From Bryobacteraceae bacterium (lineage in GTDB: Bacteria > Acidobacteriota > Terriglobia > Bryobacterales > Bryobacteraceae): 64,000 nucleotides of DNA. Below are positions 8,729 to 18,026 of the stretch, piece after piece. A program made the translations under genes and the position numbers. Numbering within the stretch: position 1 is the stretch's first letter; the number at the start of each line of letters is the position of its first letter. Below the pieces are notes generated by a model. That model searched no databases and had not been told where the DNA came from. It was given only the letters and a program-made list of their open reading frames with translations. Location of the stretch: the NCBI GenBank assembly GCA_025056455.1, contig JANWVY010000005.1:186001-250000 (forward strand), given 5' to 3'.

Positions 8729-9304
8729 TTAGCGTTTCGCTTCGCTAACTCCTGCTACCGCACTGGATGTGACCGACGCAGCCGCCGCCAGGACTTGCTG
8801 CCGCGAGGGAGCTGGTTGCGGTCCTGGCTGCGGTTTACTGACCTCCGGCTTAACAATATCAATGCTGCCTTTGAAAAACGCACCATCCTCGATGACAATC
8901 CGCGAGGTTCGAATATCACCAACGAGCTTCGCTTCTTTGCGGATCTCAATCTTGTCGGTCGCCTCGACGTTGCCGTGAATCGTGCCCAGGATCACGATTT
9001 CACGGGCCTTGACATTTGCCTGAACCCGTCCGTTCGGGCCGATCGTGAGCCGGTGTTCTTGCAACTCGACAGTGCCTTCCAGTTCACCATCGAAATAGAG
9101 ATCCTCCCGGCTGATGATGTTGCCTTTGACGACGACCGATTTCCCAATCGAGGCGGCGTTTGCGGAAGCGCGAATTGGCTCTGGTTCAACCATTCGGTGT
9201 GCCGGGCTCGAGGGAGATCCAAGTTCCTTACCCGCTTCTGCGGGGGATGGGGTGGGATTGGACGTGCGGGGCGTATACTCTTCCTCTTTACGACGTGACC
9301 ACAT
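8729..9304 (-). CDS. Bactofilin-family cytoskeletal protein
   Basis: A 191-residue bactofilin (DUF583): a polymerising cytoskeletal protein that makes membrane-associated filaments and recruits cell-wall enzymes. An unstructured Ser/Pro/Glu-rich N-terminus (residues 1-50) precedes the right-handed beta-helix core of about 100 residues, with repeated turns such as GELEGTVELQEHRLTIGPNG and GTIHGNVEATDKIEIRKEAK. A Pro/Gln tail follows. The start is chosen at ATG 9304, which has GGAAGGAG nine bases upstream; 42 further in-frame codons upstream lack comparable support. It heads a two-gene unit with the methyltransferase-like gene and is divergent from the GAF-protein gene. Confidence 0.85.
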   Translation of the reverse strand: MWSRRKEEEYTPRTSNPTPSPAEAGKELGSPSSPAHRMVEPEPIRASANAASIGKSVVVKGNIISREDLYFDGELEGTVELQEHRLTIGPNGRVQANVKAREIVILGTIHGNVEATDKIEIRKEAKLVGDIRTSRIVIEDGAFFKGSIDIVKPEVSKPQPGPQPAPSRQQVLAAAASVTSSAVAGVSEAKR

Positions 9305-9486
9305 ACCGGAAGACTCCTTCCCAGATTGAAGCTCTTTTGCGGAATTACCGGCGGCGAGACTGCTGCCCGGCCTGACATCTTTCCGCAACCTCACAGTCGC
9401 CGCCGGGGGGAGAGACGCGGCGAACACCAACTACAAACTCCCATGGTAAATGGCGCTTACCGAAAACGCAAGGTGAGTTTTTTGCC

Positions 9487-10152
9487 TTGCCAGTTGAGAA
9501 GGTTTTGCGGAAACCAGATACACAGGCTCGCGTCTTTCAGTTCTGGGATAATAAGGACGTGTCCAAGCTGAAGGAACTGGAACAGCGCCTGGAAAGGACG
9601 GAAAAGCAGCTCCGTTTGTTTCAGAGTGTGAGCCGCTTTATGGTCCGCGACCTCAGCCTGCAAGAAGTGCTCCAGGGAGTAGTCGACCTACTGGTCGAAT
9701 TTATGGCTTGTGACTCCTGTCTCGTTTATCTGGTGGATAATGACGAGCTTGTTTTGTGCGCCTCAAATTCCCCATCGCCAGCCAGCCTTGGGCGCGTTCG
9801 CCTAAAGATGTCTGAGGGTCTTACCGGCTGGGTAGCGCGTGAGCGGCGCATGGTGGCAATATCGCGAGAAGCTTATCGCGATCCTCGATTTAAATTCTTC
9901 AGCGACCTGCCCGAAGATACTTACGAAGCCTTTCTCTCGGCCCCGGTGATAGCGCGGAATCGCGTGGTCGGCGTAATTAACGTTCAGCACCGCCAGCCTC
10001 ACTCCCATTCTGGCAACGAAATGGAAGTCCTTAAGACGATCGGCGAACAGGTAGGTTGCTTGCTTGTTCTGGCGCGTATGCCAGCTTCTGCGATTGAACA
10101 GGCCAACCACGCAGAGCTCGTTTTAGCCTCTGGCCCTTTGACTCCCCGCTAG
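9487..10152 (+). CDS. GAF-domain sensory protein
   Basis: A 221-residue cytosolic protein. Residues about 27-50 are a charged coiled coil (KLKELEQRLERTEKQLRLF), leading into one GAF domain (about 55-200) with the typical LVEFMACDSCLVYLVD, EGLTGWVARE and SAPVIARNRVVGVINVQHR strands. GAF domains bind small ligands or mediate dimerisation; there is no output domain, so it probably works through a partner such as a kinase elsewhere. The start TTG at 9487 has AAGGTGAG upstream; a GTG at 9560 is an alternative. It is divergent from bactofilin across a 182-base intergenic region. Confidence 0.75.
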   Translation: MPVEKVLRKPDTQARVFQFWDNKDVSKLKELEQRLERTEKQLRLFQSVSRFMVRDLSLQEVLQGVVDLLVEFMACDSCLVYLVDNDELVLCASNSPSPASLGRVRLKMSEGLTGWVARERRMVAISREAYRDPRFKFFSDLPEDTYEAFLSAPVIARNRVVGVINVQHRQPHSHSGNEMEVLKTIGEQVGCLLVLARMPASAIEQANHAELVLASGPLTPR

Positions 10153-10165
10153 GCCCAGTACTGGC

Positions 10166-11251
10166 ATGTGGTCCCGGCGCCAAGTCGGTTACCTGCTCAG
10201 CCTGGCGCGATTGGCCCTGGCCGACCCAAGCCGGCCATCCCCATGGTCGGTTGCCTGGCGCAGCTCCACCCAAACCCTCCACCAGCTCGCCGTTTCCAAA
10301 GACGGTACGGTCTATGTGATCGCCGGCCCGGCAGCCAAACCGCAGCTGATGGTCCGAGAAAGACAATCCTGGACTCGCCGCCCGCTTCCTGAAGCGAGCC
10401 ATTCTCTGTTTCCCTTGGTGGATGGACTTTGCTGGCTGGCGGGGCTATCTGGCATTTGGCATTCACGGGATGGGGGAGGAAGCTGGACCAAACAGTGGCC
10501 AGCGGAGGGGATCAAGCATCTCTGCTTTGCCGACGAGCGCCGTGGCTACGCCGTGGGAGCAAATAAAACGGTGATCTTCACCACCGATGGAGGCGAAAGC
10601 TGGAATCCCCTCGATGTAGCCGCTGAACCGCGGACAACTCCACAGTTCACAACGTATCATTGGGTGGATTTTGTTACGCCGCGCGTGGGCGTAATTACGG
10701 GATGTTCGCGTCCCCCGCGGTCGGGGACAACCAATGAGATGCCCGCTTGGCGCGATCCTTCGCGAGCAAGCCGCCGCCCGGAATGGCCAGGAGTTACCAT
10801 CATTCTTGAAACGCGCGATGGCCTGAACTGGAAACATACATCTGTCTCTCTGTTTGGGCAAATCAACCGTGTGAAGTACAGCCGCGGCGGCCGGGGGTTA
10901 TCGCTGGTAGAATTCCACGATGCCTTTGAATATCCCTCCGAGGTCTTCGCAATCAACCTCCGCAACGGACAATCCGAACGCGTATACCGGGAGAAGGAAA
11001 TCGCCATCACCGACATCGCGCTGACTCACAGCGAAGGTTTCGGCGTGCTTGCTGGAATATGCGTGCCGGTTGATCCTGCCCAGGACGAGACAGGCCGGGT
11101 GGTTATCCTATCCAGTGAAGATTTGAAGCAGTGGAGGCTTGAATCCATCCCCGAGGGTCTGGCGGCTCGGAAAGTCTTTTTAGCCGGATTTGAAGCCGCC
11201 AATCTCTGGGCCGCTACCGATACGGGCGTGATTTTGCAGCGCAGCGCCTGA
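10166..11251 (+). CDS. BNR/Ycf48-like beta-propeller protein, probably exported
   Basis: A 361-residue protein with Asp-box (BNR) motifs, SRDGGGSW near residue 100 and TTDGGESW near 140, each on the turn between strands three and four of a propeller blade. The overall pattern resembles Ycf48/HCF136-like and sialidase-like propellers. A weakly hydrophobic N-terminus (YLLSLARLALA) may be a signal sequence. No sialidase Arg triad or catalytic residues are evident, so a binding or assembly role is more likely than hydrolysis. The gene begins 13 bases after the GAF gene and may be co-transcribed with it. Confidence 0.65.
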   Translation: MWSRRQVGYLLSLARLALADPSRPSPWSVAWRSSTQTLHQLAVSKDGTVYVIAGPAAKPQLMVRERQSWTRRPLPEASHSLFPLVDGLCWLAGLSGIWHSRDGGGSWTKQWPAEGIKHLCFADERRGYAVGANKTVIFTTDGGESWNPLDVAAEPRTTPQFTTYHWVDFVTPRVGVITGCSRPPRSGTTNEMPAWRDPSRASRRPEWPGVTIILETRDGLNWKHTSVSLFGQINRVKYSRGGRGLSLVEFHDAFEYPSEVFAINLRNGQSERVYREKEIAITDIALTHSEGFGVLAGICVPVDPAQDETGRVVILSSEDLKQWRLESIPEGLAARKVFLAGFEAANLWAATDTGVILQRSA

Positions 11252-11355
11252 CACCCACAAATCAAAGCTCCGGCTTGGGGTGAGTCTTCGAAAAAGGCGC
11301 TAAGATAAAGAGTTTCCCGCCATCTGGACTAGTTGTCGAGCGGAGGTGTCTCTCA

Positions 11356-14319
11356 ATGGAAAAAGCGTTGCTAACGGGGCGAGGCCAAACTCTAGTCTTG
11401 TTTGTGCTTGTCGCGCTTGTTCTATCCGGGTTTTATCCGGCTCAATCTCTCGTTGCGGCAGCATCCAAAGGCGCCTCCACCCGGTCATTGAAACCCCGCG
11501 GCGAAATCTCATCCCAGCGCAATCCGAGGGCTTATGCCGAGCTTGGCAAGCTGCCGCTCTATTTTGAGCCAAACGTCGGACAAGCGGACCCCGCCGTGCG
11601 ATTCATCTCGCGCGGTGGGGGATTCACGGCTTTTCTAACGGGCAAGGAAGTCGTTTTGCAAAACTCAAAGTTGACCCAGCCCTTGCTTTTGCGTTTTTCG
11701 GGGGCGCAAGCTCCTTTGAGCGGCGAACTGGAAGAAAGATTGCCAGGGATCAGCAACTATTTCTATGGCAAGGACCCCACCAAGTGGCGGACGAACATTC
11801 CCCACTATCAAAGGGCACGCTTCCGCCAGATTTATCCTGGCATTGATGTTGTCTTTTATAGCGGCAGCAACCGTCTTGAATACGATTTCATCGTCGCGCC
11901 ACATGCCGATCCGGCCGTCATCGGACTCAGTTGGGAAGGCGCGGATGCCGTGCGGCTGGATGACTCGGGCGACCTCGTGCTACAGACCTCTCGAGGAGAA
12001 ATCCGCCAGCGTCGCCCCGTGGTCTATCAAACCATTTCTGGAAAACGAGTTGGCATTCCTTGCTCTTATTCGCTAAAGCGGAATGGAAGTGTCCGTTTTG
12101 CCCTTGCCCCGTGGAACCGGAACTATCCGCTAGTCATCGACCCGCAGATTTTTTATTCCACTTTTCTCGGAGGGTCCGGAGAGGAGAATGTTGGCGGAAT
12201 CGCCGCTGATCCCGCAGGTTCAGTTTACGTTGTCGGGGTGACTTCCTCTACAAATTTTCCGCTTTTGAATCCTTTTCAGGCCGCTTATGGCGACCGCGGC
12301 GATGGTTTTGTGACGAAAATTGCGATTGGCGGCGGTTCTCTGGTTTACTCGACTTACTTGGGAGGGGAGTTTTTAGACGCCGTGAACGCCGTAACGGCAG
12401 ATTCTGCTGGAAACGCTTACTTGACCGGTTTGACAGGGTCGTTTGGCTTCCCCGTCACCCAGAATGTGTTTCAGAGAGATTTTTCGGGTGTCCAAGACGC
12501 CTTCGTCGTAAAGCTCTCGCCCTTTGGCAACAACCTTGTTTTTTCCACTTATCTAGGCACAAGCGATACATTCGAAGCCGGCTTGGCAATTGTCTTAGAC
12601 CGCAGCAACAATCCGACTGTCGCGGGAACGACCAACAGCGCCACCTTTCCCGTTACAGAAGGGGCTTTTGATCGTAGTCAAAACGGTGGTGACGACGTCT
12701 TCGTCACGAAGTTCGACTCGCAGGGCCGGCAATTAATCTTCTCCACGTTTCTGGGAGGAAGCTTGAGGGATACTGTGGCTTCCATGACTACGGATCCCGC
12801 TGGCGACCTGTACCTGGCAGGAACCACCAGTTCCCCCAACTTTCCGGTCACGCCGGGAGCCTTTGACACAACCTACAATGGGGTGGACGATGCCTTTTTT
12901 GCCAAACTTTCACAAACAGGCCAGAGACTTATTTTTTCTTCCTATTTGGGAGGCGAGCAGTTCGATGAGGCCTTAGGCATCGCGGTTGAACCGGGCGGGC
13001 GTATTCTGCTAACCGGAGAGACTTCAAGCACGGCTTTTCCAACCACTCCTGAGGCCCTCCAACGAAACCTGCTCGGTATCTCGGAAGCGTTCGTCGCACG
13101 ATTTAGCTCCAATGGTGAAGTTCTCATCGCGAGTACTCTCCTGGGCTCTGTCAGGCGGGAATTCGGCAGATCGGTGCTCGCCGGGGAAGGAGGTCATCCG
13201 ATCGTCGTAGGCTACTCGGAGTCAAACAACTTCCCAACGACGCCAGGAGCCTTTGGGGTTTCCGCGAATTTCTTCGGCGATGTGTTTTTTGCGATTCTGC
13301 GTCCGCTCGCTGAGGGTCTCCGCTTTTCCTCTGTGTTTCCCGGAAGCTTTACTGAGGAGCCACGAGCCATGGCTGCGGATGCCGCTGGTGAGATCTACAT
13401 TGCTGGGCGCACAAACTCGCCCGATTTTATCACCACCGCTAATGTATTCGATCGAACCTATAACCAAGGGATTGATGCTTTCGTCTCGCGGCTGACGAAT
13501 CTTGACCTCACGGATTGCGTTTCGACAGTGAGTCCTACAGCGACGACTTACGAAGGGACCGGAGGCGCGGGCGGTGTTGGAGTGACTGGTCTTTGTAACT
13601 GGTGGGCATTCCGGACCACCCCCTGGATCACCATTGTTGGCTCTCCTCTCCAGCAAGGATCGGGTGCCTTAAATTACACCGTTGCGCCATACAGCGGCCA
13701 AGAGCCAAGAATGGGCGCGATTCATGTTGCGTCCAACTGGATTCACATTCTGCAAAAAGGTTCCACAACGACACCGCCGTTTCAGGATGTTCCAGTCACG
13801 GACCCGTTTGTCGATTTCATTCGCATTATTAAAAACAACGCCGTGACTTCAGGCTGTGCGCCCAATGCCTATTGCCCGAATGAAAATACGACGCGGGGGC
13901 AGATGGCTGTGTTCATCGTCAGGTCCCTTCTCGGAACCGATAATTTCCTCTTTCCGCCACAACCCTTTTTCGAGGACGTACCCCCGAGCCATCCGCAGTA
14001 TCGATGGATTCAAAAATTGCGGGAGCTGGGGATTACAACGGGTTGCAACTTGATCCAGTTTTGCCCGAATGATCCCGTCACGCGGGGACAAATGGCTGCG
14101 TTCCTGGTGCGAGCGAAATTTGGATCAAACTTCACATTCCCGACAACGCCTTATTTTCAGGATGTATCTCCCTCGAACCTGTTTTTTAGCTTCATTCAGA
14201 AGTTGCGGCAGGTCGGGATCACGACGGGGTGCACGCCCACCCAGTTCTGCCCGAACGACAACACTACGCGAGGGCAAATGGCTGTTTTCTTGAGCCGTAT
14301 GTTTTTCAGCGCGTTCTAA
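11356..14319 (+). CDS. SBBP-repeat surface protein with three SLH domains
   Basis: A 987-residue exported protein. Residues 1-37 form a signal peptide. Residues about 65-260 match the N-terminal domain often found before SBBP repeats (LYFEPNVGQADPAVRFISRG). From about 265 to 710 there are at least eight SBBP beta-propeller repeats, each with YSTYLGG, an Asp/Ala step, GN.Y..G.T.S..FP and AFVVKL-type strands. A BACON-like segment with a Cys pair follows (about 725-805), then three S-layer-homology repeats (806-987), each ending in TRGQMAVF or a close variant and each with a conserved Cys pair (GC...FCPN). The SLH block suggests non-covalent cell-surface attachment. GGAGG nine bases before the ATG supports the start. 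Confidence 0.85.
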   Translation: MEKALLTGRGQTLVLFVLVALVLSGFYPAQSLVAAASKGASTRSLKPRGEISSQRNPRAYAELGKLPLYFEPNVGQADPAVRFISRGGGFTAFLTGKEVVLQNSKLTQPLLLRFSGAQAPLSGELEERLPGISNYFYGKDPTKWRTNIPHYQRARFRQIYPGIDVVFYSGSNRLEYDFIVAPHADPAVIGLSWEGADAVRLDDSGDLVLQTSRGEIRQRRPVVYQTISGKRVGIPCSYSLKRNGSVRFALAPWNRNYPLVIDPQIFYSTFLGGSGEENVGGIAADPAGSVYVVGVTSSTNFPLLNPFQAAYGDRGDGFVTKIAIGGGSLVYSTYLGGEFLDAVNAVTADSAGNAYLTGLTGSFGFPVTQNVFQRDFSGVQDAFVVKLSPFGNNLVFSTYLGTSDTFEAGLAIVLDRSNNPTVAGTTNSATFPVTEGAFDRSQNGGDDVFVTKFDSQGRQLIFSTFLGGSLRDTVASMTTDPAGDLYLAGTTSSPNFPVTPGAFDTTYNGVDDAFFAKLSQTGQRLIFSSYLGGEQFDEALGIAVEPGGRILLTGETSSTAFPTTPEALQRNLLGISEAFVARFSSNGEVLIASTLLGSVRREFGRSVLAGEGGHPIVVGYSESNNFPTTPGAFGVSANFFGDVFFAILRPLAEGLRFSSVFPGSFTEEPRAMAADAAGEIYIAGRTNSPDFITTANVFDRTYNQGIDAFVSRLTNLDLTDCVSTVSPTATTYEGTGGAGGVGVTGLCNWWAFRTTPWITIVGSPLQQGSGALNYTVAPYSGQEPRMGAIHVASNWIHILQKGSTTTPPFQDVPVTDPFVDFIRIIKNNAVTSGCAPNAYCPNENTTRGQMAVFIVRSLLGTDNFLFPPQPFFEDVPPSHPQYRWIQKLRELGITTGCNLIQFCPNDPVTRGQMAAFLVRAKFGSNFTFPTTPYFQDVSPSNLFFSFIQKLRQVGITTGCTPTQFCPNDNTTRGQMAVFLSRMFFSAF

Positions 14320-14406
14320 ATTTGGGTCGGCAGAGCCTTACTGCCTGTTCGGCAGATCGTTTGAGCGGACTTGGTCCGTTTCTCCTAGGTTTGTTACAAG
14401 AGAATT

Positions 14407-14814
14407 GTGAAGTGGCTGACGGTCATCTTGCTCGGCTTTTTCTTGGCGGCTGAGCAAGGGGAGTTTTCCCACAAAACCCATGCCCCGCTGCGTTTGAACT
14501 GCACGAGTTGCCATGAGGGTGCTGAGTCCAGCGATCGGGCTGGTTTCCCCAAGTTAGCCCAATGTCAGACCTGTCACCGCGACTACGCTGGCCAGATCCC
14601 TTCGCAGCGCATCTATCAGCTGCCCGATTTCGTTTTTTTCAGCCACGCTGTACACGCCAAAGGCAAGGCTCCGTGCGGGGACTGTCACGGTGATGTCTGG
14701 CGCCAGCAGCGCATTCAGCTCTTTCGGGGTGTCAAGATGAAGGACTGTGTGGATTGCCACAAACAACGGCAGGCTACCGAAGGATGCACGGCATGTCACG
14801 AACTGGGGCAGTAG
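14407..14814 (+). CDS. Pentaheme c-type cytochrome, c7/class III-like
   Basis: A small exported electron carrier of 135 residues. A short signal sequence (about 1-16) is followed by five CxxCH heme sites whose first cysteines are at 32, 53, 90, 114 and 127. Distal-ligand histidines occur in FSHKTHA and FSHAVHA, as in cytochrome c7/c3 families with bis-His hemes. The start is GTG at 14407; no strong Shine-Dalgarno is present. It follows the SBBP/SLH surface protein by 87 bases in the same direction, which makes a shared cell-surface role possible but unproven. It is the first of two pentaheme proteins in the window. Confidence 0.85.
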   Translation: MKWLTVILLGFFLAAEQGEFSHKTHAPLRLNCTSCHEGAESSDRAGFPKLAQCQTCHRDYAGQIPSQRIYQLPDFVFFSHAVHAKGKAPCGDCHGDVWRQQRIQLFRGVKMKDCVDCHKQRQATEGCTACHELGQ

Positions 14815-14823
14815 CCCGCTGGT

Positions 14824-16071
14824 TTAACGGCGTCGCAAGTCGGGGATCCGGTCATCGTGCGGATCCGCCCAGCGGTCATTCGGAACCAGCGCGGCCCATC
14901 CAGGACGCAGCGGATCTTGATCGTAAGGATAGTCGCCTAACTCACGGTATAACTCGGCGTATTTTCGTAGCTTCTCACGGTCTAGGCGTACGCCCAGGCC
15001 AGGCCCCGTCGGCACGGCAAGGGCGCCCTGTTCATAATGCATGGGACCACCTTCAAGAATGTCATCAGTGAGGTGGTGATAGTGGGCGTCGGCAGCAAAA
15101 GTGAGGTTGGGAATGACAGCTGCTAAGTGGAGCATTGTCGCCAGCTGAATTCCGAGCTCCCCAGAAGAGTGAATTGCAACGCCTAGCTGAAAGCTCTCAC
15201 AAATGGAAGCCGCTTTCACACATGGGCGAATTCCTCCCCAAAATGTCGTATCTAGCAAGACGACGTCGACCGCCGGCTGAAGAATGTTGGCCGCGAGTTG
15301 CTCAAAGTTGACGACAACGGTGTTTGTGGCCAGAGGGATCCGCAGTCGCTGGCGCGCCAGACGCATCCCGTTCAGCCCAAAGACGGGATCCTCTAAATAA
15401 TCGTTATTCAGGTCTTCAATCGCGCGACCAAAACGGATTGCCTGCTCCGTGGACCAAACCGCGTTCGGATCGAAACGAACACGGTCTTGAGGAAACTGCG
15501 CTGCAATCGCCCGGTAAATTTCTAATTCGTAATCTGGGTGAAAGACGCCCGCTTTTACTTTGTGAGTCGTGAATCCGCAGCGCTGCTTCATGTCTCGGAC
15601 GAACGCGACCCATTGATCGATGGTTCGCACTTCGCCCTGACCCGTGTTGGGGTTCGGATAGCGACAGAAGCAGTAAGAGGCAAAAGGCACCCGGTCCCGG
15701 AGGCGCCCTCCTAGGATTTCGCTCACTGGCACGCCCCAGGCTTGACCCATTAAATCCAAGCAGGCGAATTCCAAGGCTGCGAGAACCTGGGTCCGGTTGT
15801 TATACAGTGATGCCGTTGGGTTGGCAATCCGGAAGCGCAGCTGCTCCAAGCGCGCGGGATCATGCCCGAGCAAATAGGGCCTCATCCCGCGAAAAACGGC
15901 CTCCGAGGATTCCCCTCCTCCCCCCATTTCCCCAAGGCCAATCAGCCCGTTGTCAGCCTCTACTTCGACAATCGTGCGAACAAAGCGCCCCCAATGACAG
16001 CCGTTAGCATGGCGCAGAGGCGCCTCGAGCGGGACCGTGACGGTCGTGGCCCGGATGTCAGTGATCTTCAC
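14824..16071 (-). CDS. Enolase-superfamily dehydratase, glucarate-dehydratase-like
   Basis: A 415-residue enolase-superfamily enzyme, predicted to abstract the alpha proton of an acid sugar. The capping domain occupies about residues 1-130 and the barrel the rest. The catalytic pattern is that of glucarate dehydratase: KVK in THKVKAGV, metal ligands in RFDPNAVW and YLEDPV, the characteristic Asn in LATNT, and the general-base His in [12 protein letters not shown]. The start is GTG at 16071, with TAGAAT nine bases upstream. It is followed on the same strand by convergent genes only, and is preceded by a Gfo/Idh/MocA oxidoreductase 161 bases away, which suggests a sugar-acid catabolic pair. The exact substrate is not certain. 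Confidence 0.8.
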   Translation of the reverse strand: MKITDIRATTVTVPLEAPLRHANGCHWGRFVRTIVEVEADNGLIGLGEMGGGGESSEAVFRGMRPYLLGHDPARLEQLRFRIANPTASLYNNRTQVLAALEFACLDLMGQAWGVPVSEILGGRLRDRVPFASYCFCRYPNPNTGQGEVRTIDQWVAFVRDMKQRCGFTTHKVKAGVFHPDYELEIYRAIAAQFPQDRVRFDPNAVWSTEQAIRFGRAIEDLNNDYLEDPVFGLNGMRLARQRLRIPLATNTVVVNFEQLAANILQPAVDVVLLDTTFWGGIRPCVKAASICESFQLGVAIHSSGELGIQLATMLHLAAVIPNLTFAADAHYHHLTDDILEGGPMHYEQGALAVPTGPGLGVRLDREKLRKYAELYRELGDYPYDQDPLRPGWAALVPNDRWADPHDDRIPDLRRR

Positions 16072-16232
16072 GGTGCGATTATTCTAGGCAAGAAAATAGC
16101 ATTTTCGGGGGTGAGAGAACCCGCAATCCGGGCCACCAAGCAGCTGAGAGGCAAAGACGGAGCTTCTTGCCTAACCTACTGGAGGCACTCTCCCACAATC
16201 CAGCGAAGGACAAATAAAAACTACTCGCAAGG

Positions 16233-17576
16233 CTAGGCGGAGACCGGCTTGTCCGTCACGCGAAAACGCTTTTCGTCAAAGTACAAGACCTTACCTTGCC
16301 GGTAGCTCTGGACGGCCATCGTAATCAGCACTTGGGCGCGAGCCGCGGTCTCGACATCGAGCGTTGGCTTCTTTCGCGTTCGCATACACTCCAAGAAATT
16401 GCCAACGTGGGCTTTCATCGTGTCTACGTTATCGACAGGGATCTTGATTTCCTCTACCCCAAAGCGTTCTTTGTAAGCCGGCGAGGCTGCCCTTTCAGGC
16501 CGCACCGTAATATAGGGTGCGAATCCTTCAAATCGGCCGTGCTCCACCATAATCAGAGAGGCGTCTTTGCCCCGGATAAGACCTGGGATGTGCTGAGAAT
16601 TCGCCATCGACGAACTGAGGACCACGGAGAATCCCTGGGCGTATTCCGCAAGCAGATGAAAGGTGTCGGGGACTTCGCGGTCCTTGAGAAATGCCTCGCC
16701 ACCATAAATGCCACCGCTCGCTACAACCTTAGCCGGAAACTGAGGCTCACCCCAGCAAATATTCATCGGAGCAGCCACGTGGAAGAAAAGATCGGTGGCG
16801 ATGCCTCCCGAATAATCCCAGTATTTGCGGAAGCGGAAGAAGCGGTCTGGATTCCACGGACGTTTCGGAGCCGGACCTAGCCACATCTTCCAGTCAACGT
16901 AATTCTCGCCCTTCGCGTCCGGTCCCGCATCGGGATCAATGCGCCAGTTCCATTCCCCTTCTAAAGAGTTCCGGTGGTAGGAGCCCTGGCTCATAATGTG
17001 CTTCCCAATCATCCCCTCGGCAATGGCCTTTTTCGCTTTGTGCCACTGGTCGCCGGAAGTGGTTTGAGAGCCAACCTGAACAATGCGTTTGGTTTCCGCT
17101 ACGGTTTGCATCAACTGCTTGACTTCCTCGATGGTGTGGCACATCGGTTTTTCGAGGTAAACGTCCTTTCCCGTATCCATCGCTTCGAGGGCAATTCGAG
17201 CGTGCCAGTGGTCGGGTGTAGCGACAATGACTGCGTCAATGTCCCTACGACTGAGAATCTCGCGATAGTCTAGAGTGGCCATCTCGGCCTTGTATTCCGT
17301 TTTGGACCGGTTTGCACGCTTTTGATAGACGTCACAAACCGCCACGATTTCGCAAGAGTTCGTTTCCTGGCCATGCTTAAAGAAGACATTTGTGACGTAG
17401 TGGCCCCGTCCTCCACACCCAATGCAAGCGACCCGAATTCGATCATTGGCGCCCAGAATCCGTCCGGACATCTTCGCGGCGGGTGACGCTGCCGCAACTG
17501 CGGGAGCCGCCTTCCAAGCGACTCCAACGCCGGCCGCCTGTTTGAGAAAGTTCCTTCGATTGGACTGCTGTGACAT
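16233..17576 (-). CDS. Tat-exported Gfo/Idh/MocA-family oxidoreductase
   Basis: A 447-residue NAD(P)-dependent oxidoreductase. The N-terminus has a twin-arginine signal ([16 protein letters not shown]) followed by an Ala-rich stretch, so export folded with its cofactor is likely. The Rossmann domain shows [20 protein letters not shown] and the EKP motif in YLEKPMCH, and a C-terminal substrate domain follows. Members act on sugars, inositols or glycosides. A good GAGGAG Shine-Dalgarno precedes the ATG at 17576, with a TAGTGTA element (17618-17624) further upstream. It probably works with the glucarate-dehydratase-like enzyme downstream. Confidence 0.85.
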   Translation of the reverse strand: MSQQSNRRNFLKQAAGVGVAWKAAPAVAAASPAAKMSGRILGANDRIRVACIGCGGRGHYVTNVFFKHGQETNSCEIVAVCDVYQKRANRSKTEYKAEMATLDYREILSRRDIDAVIVATPDHWHARIALEAMDTGKDVYLEKPMCHTIEEVKQLMQTVAETKRIVQVGSQTTSGDQWHKAKKAIAEGMIGKHIMSQGSYHRNSLEGEWNWRIDPDAGPDAKGENYVDWKMWLGPAPKRPWNPDRFFRFRKYWDYSGGIATDLFFHVAAPMNICWGEPQFPAKVVASGGIYGGEAFLKDREVPDTFHLLAEYAQGFSVVLSSSMANSQHIPGLIRGKDASLIMVEHGRFEGFAPYITVRPERAASPAYKERFGVEEIKIPVDNVDTMKAHVGNFLECMRTRKKPTLDVETAARAQVLITMAVQSYRQGKVLYFDEKRFRVTDKPVSA

Positions 17577-17682
17577 GAATCTCCTCGATGTTTCGCAAAG
17601 AAAATCTTGACCTAGTGTACTGCGTTGGGGGCGGTTAAAAGAAGCGGTTGCGAGCGGACCTACAGTTTTGTGTTGCGGAGAT

Positions 17683-17713
17683 AAAAAAGCCCTGCGCCGA
17701 CAAGGCGCAGGGC
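17683..17713 (-). terminator. Rho-independent terminator of the WPPDPW peptide gene
   Basis: On the minus strand a perfect 10-bp stem (GCCCTGCGCC at 17689-17698 paired with GGCGCAGGGC at 17704-17713, 5-base loop) is followed by six T (17683-17688). It lies 30 bases after the peptide stop codon and is among the strongest terminators in the window. Confidence 0.9.
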
Positions 17714-17743
17714 CTAAAAAAGAACTCGGTAACTATAAGCAAA

Positions 17744-17917
17744 CTACTCCCAAGGATCGGGCGGCCAGATCGGGAACGGGACTTGATCCGTCGCAGCAGC
17801 AGCCTCTTCCCAAGGATCGGGCGGCCAGATCGGGAATGGAACATCGTCCGCCAGAGCCGCTGAGGCCCCGACGGTCAACGCGACACAAACAACGAAAGAA
17901 CGCAATAAGCGAACCAT
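17744..17917 (-). CDS. Tiny exported peptide with duplicated VPFPIWPPDPWE
   Basis: A 57-residue precursor. Residues 1-23 are a clear Sec signal peptide (MVRLLRSF, a hydrophobic core, cleavage likely after ALA). The mature part is only about 34 residues: Asp-Asp, then VPFPIWPPDPWE, an eight-residue linker EAAAATDQ, then VPFPIWPPDPWE again ending exactly at the stop codon. The product is acidic, cysteine-free and unusually rich in Trp and Pro. The ATG at 17917 is preceded by GTGGAG at a good distance. Its own promoter-like element and a strong terminator frame it as an independent, probably well-expressed gene. No family is recognised; a secreted signal, a structural or metal/ligand-binding peptide are all possible. 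Confidence 0.7.
   Translation of the reverse strand: MVRLLRSFVVCVALTVGASAALADDVPFPIWPPDPWEEAAAATDQVPFPIWPPDPWE
17747..17842 (-). repeat. Two 36-bp in-frame direct repeats inside the peptide gene
   Basis: Units 17807-17842 and 17747-17782 encode the same 12 residues, separated by 24 bases. Twenty-seven consecutive bases are identical between them and synonymous differences occur only at the ends, so the duplication is recent or kept by selection. Confidence 0.85.
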
Positions 17918-17997
17918 AGGAACTCCACTAGACAAACAATCTGATATCCCTTGGCGTCCCGTCCGGGGAAATCAGGATCGCTAGGGTGACCACACTA

Positions 17998-18026
17998 AGA
18001 ATACACAAGTGCTCTCATTTCGGCAA
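17998..18026 (-). promoter_or_regulatory. Candidate promoter of the WPPDPW peptide gene
   Basis: On the minus strand TTGCCG (18021-18026), exactly 17 bases, then TATTCT (17998-18003), giving a leader of about 75 bases before the ATG at 17917. Confidence 0.4.
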
